From Pseudomonas aestuarii (GTDB taxonomy: Bacteria > Pseudomonadota > Gammaproteobacteria > Pseudomonadales > Pseudomonadaceae): a DNA stretch of 64,000 bases. Of the stretch, positions 62,262 to 64,000 are shown piece after piece (position 1 is the stretch's first letter; every line of letters begins with the position of its first letter). The notes beneath the pieces are model-generated. The model was not told where the DNA came from, searched no databases, and was given only the letters and a program-made list of their open reading frames with translations. Location: positions 23,355 through 87,354 of the forward strand of contig NZ_JAQJZJ010000014.1 in the NCBI RefSeq assembly GCF_027988105.1. Direction: 5' to 3'. Position numbers and translations under genes: made by a program.

Positions 62262-62282
62262 GTAGTGTTCTCCGTGGTGGTG

Positions 62283-62657
62283 TTATTTGTTCCAGTGTTT
62301 CGCCAGATTCGTACCGGCTTGTGTCCACTCCGTCTCTTCAAAGTTGAAGTGAAGACCCTCAAGTGCAGTGTCTTTTTCGAAGGCATAAGCTATTCGCTCC
62401 TTGATAAAGTCGAATGCCCAGCAGCCGGTATCGATGATGTTTTCCTCGCTATCGCTTAGGTACAGTTTCCAGTTGCGTCCGGTGCCACTGGTGGCCCATG
62501 GCTGGTTCTCGAAGAGGTGGCCTTGGAATTCGCAGTGCTCGTCCGTGAACCAATATTGGTGTCCGTGGTTGCCGAAGCCTGTGGCCATGGTTTCAGCCTG
62601 AGCAGAGCCATACAGCAGACTTGCCAAGGCAAGTGCCGCAGTTAGTTTCCCTTTCAT
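62283..62657 (-). CDS. Small exported protein, function unknown
   Basis: The ATG complementary to 62655-62657 (MKGKLTAALALASLLYGSAQA) gives a 124-residue protein with a clean signal peptide and AGGAA 7 nt upstream; the longer ORF start is rejected. The mature part is rich in His, Trp, Phe and Tyr (FGNHGHQYWFTDEHCEF, WTQAGTNLAKHW), with two Cys. I recognise no family. It lies 21 bp upstream of the membrane-protein gene and is probably co-transcribed. Confidence 0.7.
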   Translation of the reverse strand: MKGKLTAALALASLLYGSAQAETMATGFGNHGHQYWFTDEHCEFQGHLFENQPWATSGTGRNWKLYLSDSEENIIDTGCWAFDFIKERIAYAFEKDTALEGLHFNFEETEWTQAGTNLAKHWNK

Positions 62658-62728
62658 CGCATCGTTCCTGTTTCTGCCGGTTGACTGTGGCTGTCGCGTT
62701 GACGCGCCAAATGCGGTGGCTTGTCGAA

Positions 62729-63625
62729 TCAGCGGTTGAGATAGCTGGCCAGTTCGCTTTCCAACTCGGCCTGCAGGCCTTCGGGGCTGATGATGCGGAT
62801 GTGTGGAATCCAATAGCGCACGATCGGCAGGATCTGGTTCTGGTGGCCGACCTTGGCAGACACGATCAGGCCTCCGTCTTCCAGCTCTTTTTCAAGGACT
62901 TGGTTCGCAATCAACTTGCGGCGCTTGAAGTAGCCGGCCACTTCGCGGGAAATGTTCAGGACGATTTCCTTTTTCTCCTCGGTAAACCAGATGCCGTCTT
63001 CCTCGGTCAGGCGTTGGTCGATTTGCGGGTCTGGCTGGAACTGATGGTTGTCCACATGCAGGTGGCGGATCTGGCTGAAGGAGAAGGTTTTCAGCTTGCC
63101 GCCATCGGATGCGGCGAGATACCAGATGCCTTTGTTGTTGAGCAGTTTGTAGGGTTCGATGGCGGTGTAGGGCTTGCGTTCGTCGCCACGCAGGTAGTCA
63201 AAGGCAATGCAGCAATGAGCCACGATGGCTTTTTCTAGCGCACGGAACAGCCCTTCCTTGCCACTGATGTTTTCGTAATTGTGCCCTTTGACTAGCAGGG
63301 CGCTTTGCATTCGGATGTCAAATATGTCGCGTAGGAAATCATCCGACAGCGAAGGAAACAGACCGCGAATGCCGGCCAGTCCAGAGAAGCGTTCGATGTC
63401 GCGTAGATTGAGCTTGCCGAGGAAGGTTTGATCGAGCTGATAGCGGCCTTCGACTTTGTTCAGCGGTAGGTAGGCGAAGCGTTCGTTGAGGTCACGCTGA
63501 ATGGTGCGGATGTTGACGCCGAACTCGTCGGCCAGGGCAAAGGGATCAAGGCTTTCGCCCTGGTTGAGTTTGTAGAGCATCTGCGCCAGCCGATAGACGA
63601 GGGTGTCGTGATTACCTTTGCTCAC
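62729..63625 (-). CDS. WYL-domain transcriptional regulator
   Basis: A 298-residue regulator. The N-terminal winged helix is LADEFGVNIRTIQRDLNERF. The central WYL domain has FDYLRGDERKPYTAIEPYKLL and NKGIWYLAA, and a C-terminal WCX-like extension follows. The start is taken as the GTG at 63623-63625, which overlaps the stop of the upstream 41-codon ORF by GTGA and has AAGGAG 7 nt away; a TTG at 63628 is less likely. WYL proteins of this layout (e.g. BrxR, CapW) repress antiphage defence operons and sense nucleic acid. It is the likely controller of the leftward cassette. Confidence 0.9.
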   Translation of the reverse strand: MSKGNHDTLVYRLAQMLYKLNQGESLDPFALADEFGVNIRTIQRDLNERFAYLPLNKVEGRYQLDQTFLGKLNLRDIERFSGLAGIRGLFPSLSDDFLRDIFDIRMQSALLVKGHNYENISGKEGLFRALEKAIVAHCCIAFDYLRGDERKPYTAIEPYKLLNNKGIWYLAASDGGKLKTFSFSQIRHLHVDNHQFQPDPQIDQRLTEEDGIWFTEEKKEIVLNISREVAGYFKRRKLIANQVLEKELEDGGLIVSAKVGHQNQILPIVRYWIPHIRIISPEGLQAELESELASYLNR

Positions 63626-63747
63626 CAATCAGCTCCTTGCTCGTCATTCATTGGCTTGTAACTCGGGGAGTAGCAGGTGAGGCGTGGGTCGAGCGGGTTG
63701 CCGCCTAAGCGCATGATTTGTTCGGGTGTGCGAGTGAGTTGGGGCAT
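63622..63747 (-). CDS. 41-aa ORF coupled to the WYL regulator
   Basis: ATG (complement of 63745-63747) with AAGGA 7 nt upstream. It encodes MPQLTRTPEQIMRLGGNPLD and 21 further residues, ending in the TGA that overlaps the regulator start (GTGA). The ribosome site and the overlap support translation. It may be a leader peptide, a small functional protein or the tail of a longer ancestral gene. No family was recognised. Confidence 0.5.
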   Translation of the reverse strand: MPQLTRTPEQIMRLGGNPLDPRLTCYSPSYKPMNDEQGADW

Positions 63748-64000
63748 GGCGGTGTCCTTGTGGCTCAGTGCGGAGTCTTTGACGAACGTAGCAGGTATGC
63801 CGATTGCAGATGAATGCAGGGCGGTTGCAGGAGCTTACCGAGCAGGGGGGACAGGTGATGTCGTTTTTGCGTTTTGGGATGTGCGTTCGTTATTGCGATC
63901 TCTGTATCACAGCTGACGGGCTGTGCTGGCTGGTTTCGTTTCGTTTCGACATGGTGCGTACTGTGCCTTTCATTCGGGTTTAAGCTGATTGTCACCCCGC
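63748..64000. other. Upstream region of the WYL cassette (window edge)
   Basis: No supported gene. It should contain the promoter, and perhaps operator, of the leftward regulator unit; I see no clear palindrome. Repeated TTTCG triplets (TTTCGTTTCGTTTCGA) lie near 63933-63948. Confidence 0.3.

Overview
The window is a GC-rich gammaproteobacterial chromosome segment, almost certainly Pseudomonas. The protein sequences closely resemble P. aeruginosa orthologues, and the gene order follows P. aeruginosa blocks (bioBFHCD plus three acyl-CoA dehydrogenases; fabY; arcDABC; dctBD/dctPQM; rml; a basic amino acid ABC transporter; tRNA-Thr; tRNA-Phe). Roughly the first 51.5 kb is core chromosome. The last 12.5 kb is a lower-GC genomic island bounded on its left by a 3' fragment of tRNA-Phe.

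Layout of the core. 1-3.9 kb: the end of a GcvR-like ACT protein, rarD, srkA and a ComF-family gene. 3.9-8.5 kb: the complete biotin operon bioB-F-H-C-D. 8.6-9.7 kb: a small flagellar-rod-like protein and a SprA-related putative metalloprotease. 10-16 kb: three paralogous acyl-CoA dehydrogenases; the first has a promoter with a PsrA-type operator on its start site. 16-19.4 kb: ampG, an alkyltransferase-like DNA-repair protein and a DUF481 outer-membrane protein. 19.6-23.4 kb: fabY and a divergent acyl-CoA synthetase. 23.5-30.3 kb: a complete N-type ATPase operon, atpDCQRBEFAG, with no separate delta gene and a delta-like C-terminus on subunit b. It ends in a 169-bp MITE-like element whose target duplication is the atpG stop region. 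30.5-35.7 kb: the arginine deiminase operon arcD-A-B-C with a DUF5064 gene and an ANR/FNR-like site. 36-42.6 kb: the C4-dicarboxylate TRAP transporter dctPQM behind a consensus sigma-54 promoter, with its DctB/DctD two-component system. 42.7-46.1 kb: dTDP-L-rhamnose genes rfbB-A-C-D. 46.3 kb: tRNA-Thr(TGT). 46.9-51.2 kb: a methyltransferase and a polar amino acid ABC transporter.

The island (from 51,539) begins with 44 nt of tRNA-Phe, then a tyrosine integrase and a DUF927 ATPase. A perfect 24-bp direct repeat, 3.8 kb apart, flanks these two genes. To the right, nine genes all read leftward: a 41-aa ORF translationally coupled to a WYL regulator, a small secreted protein, a small membrane protein, a 240-aa protein of unknown function, and then a tightly overlapping trio. 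The trio is a dynamin-like GTPase very similar to E. coli CrfC/YjdA, a YjcZ/RdcB-like partner, and a patatin-like phospholipase. A further small secreted protein follows. Dynamin + RdcB-like + patatin is the strongest candidate here for an undescribed system, plausibly membrane-targeted defence or signalling. That function is inference; the domain motifs and the overlaps are visible in the sequence.
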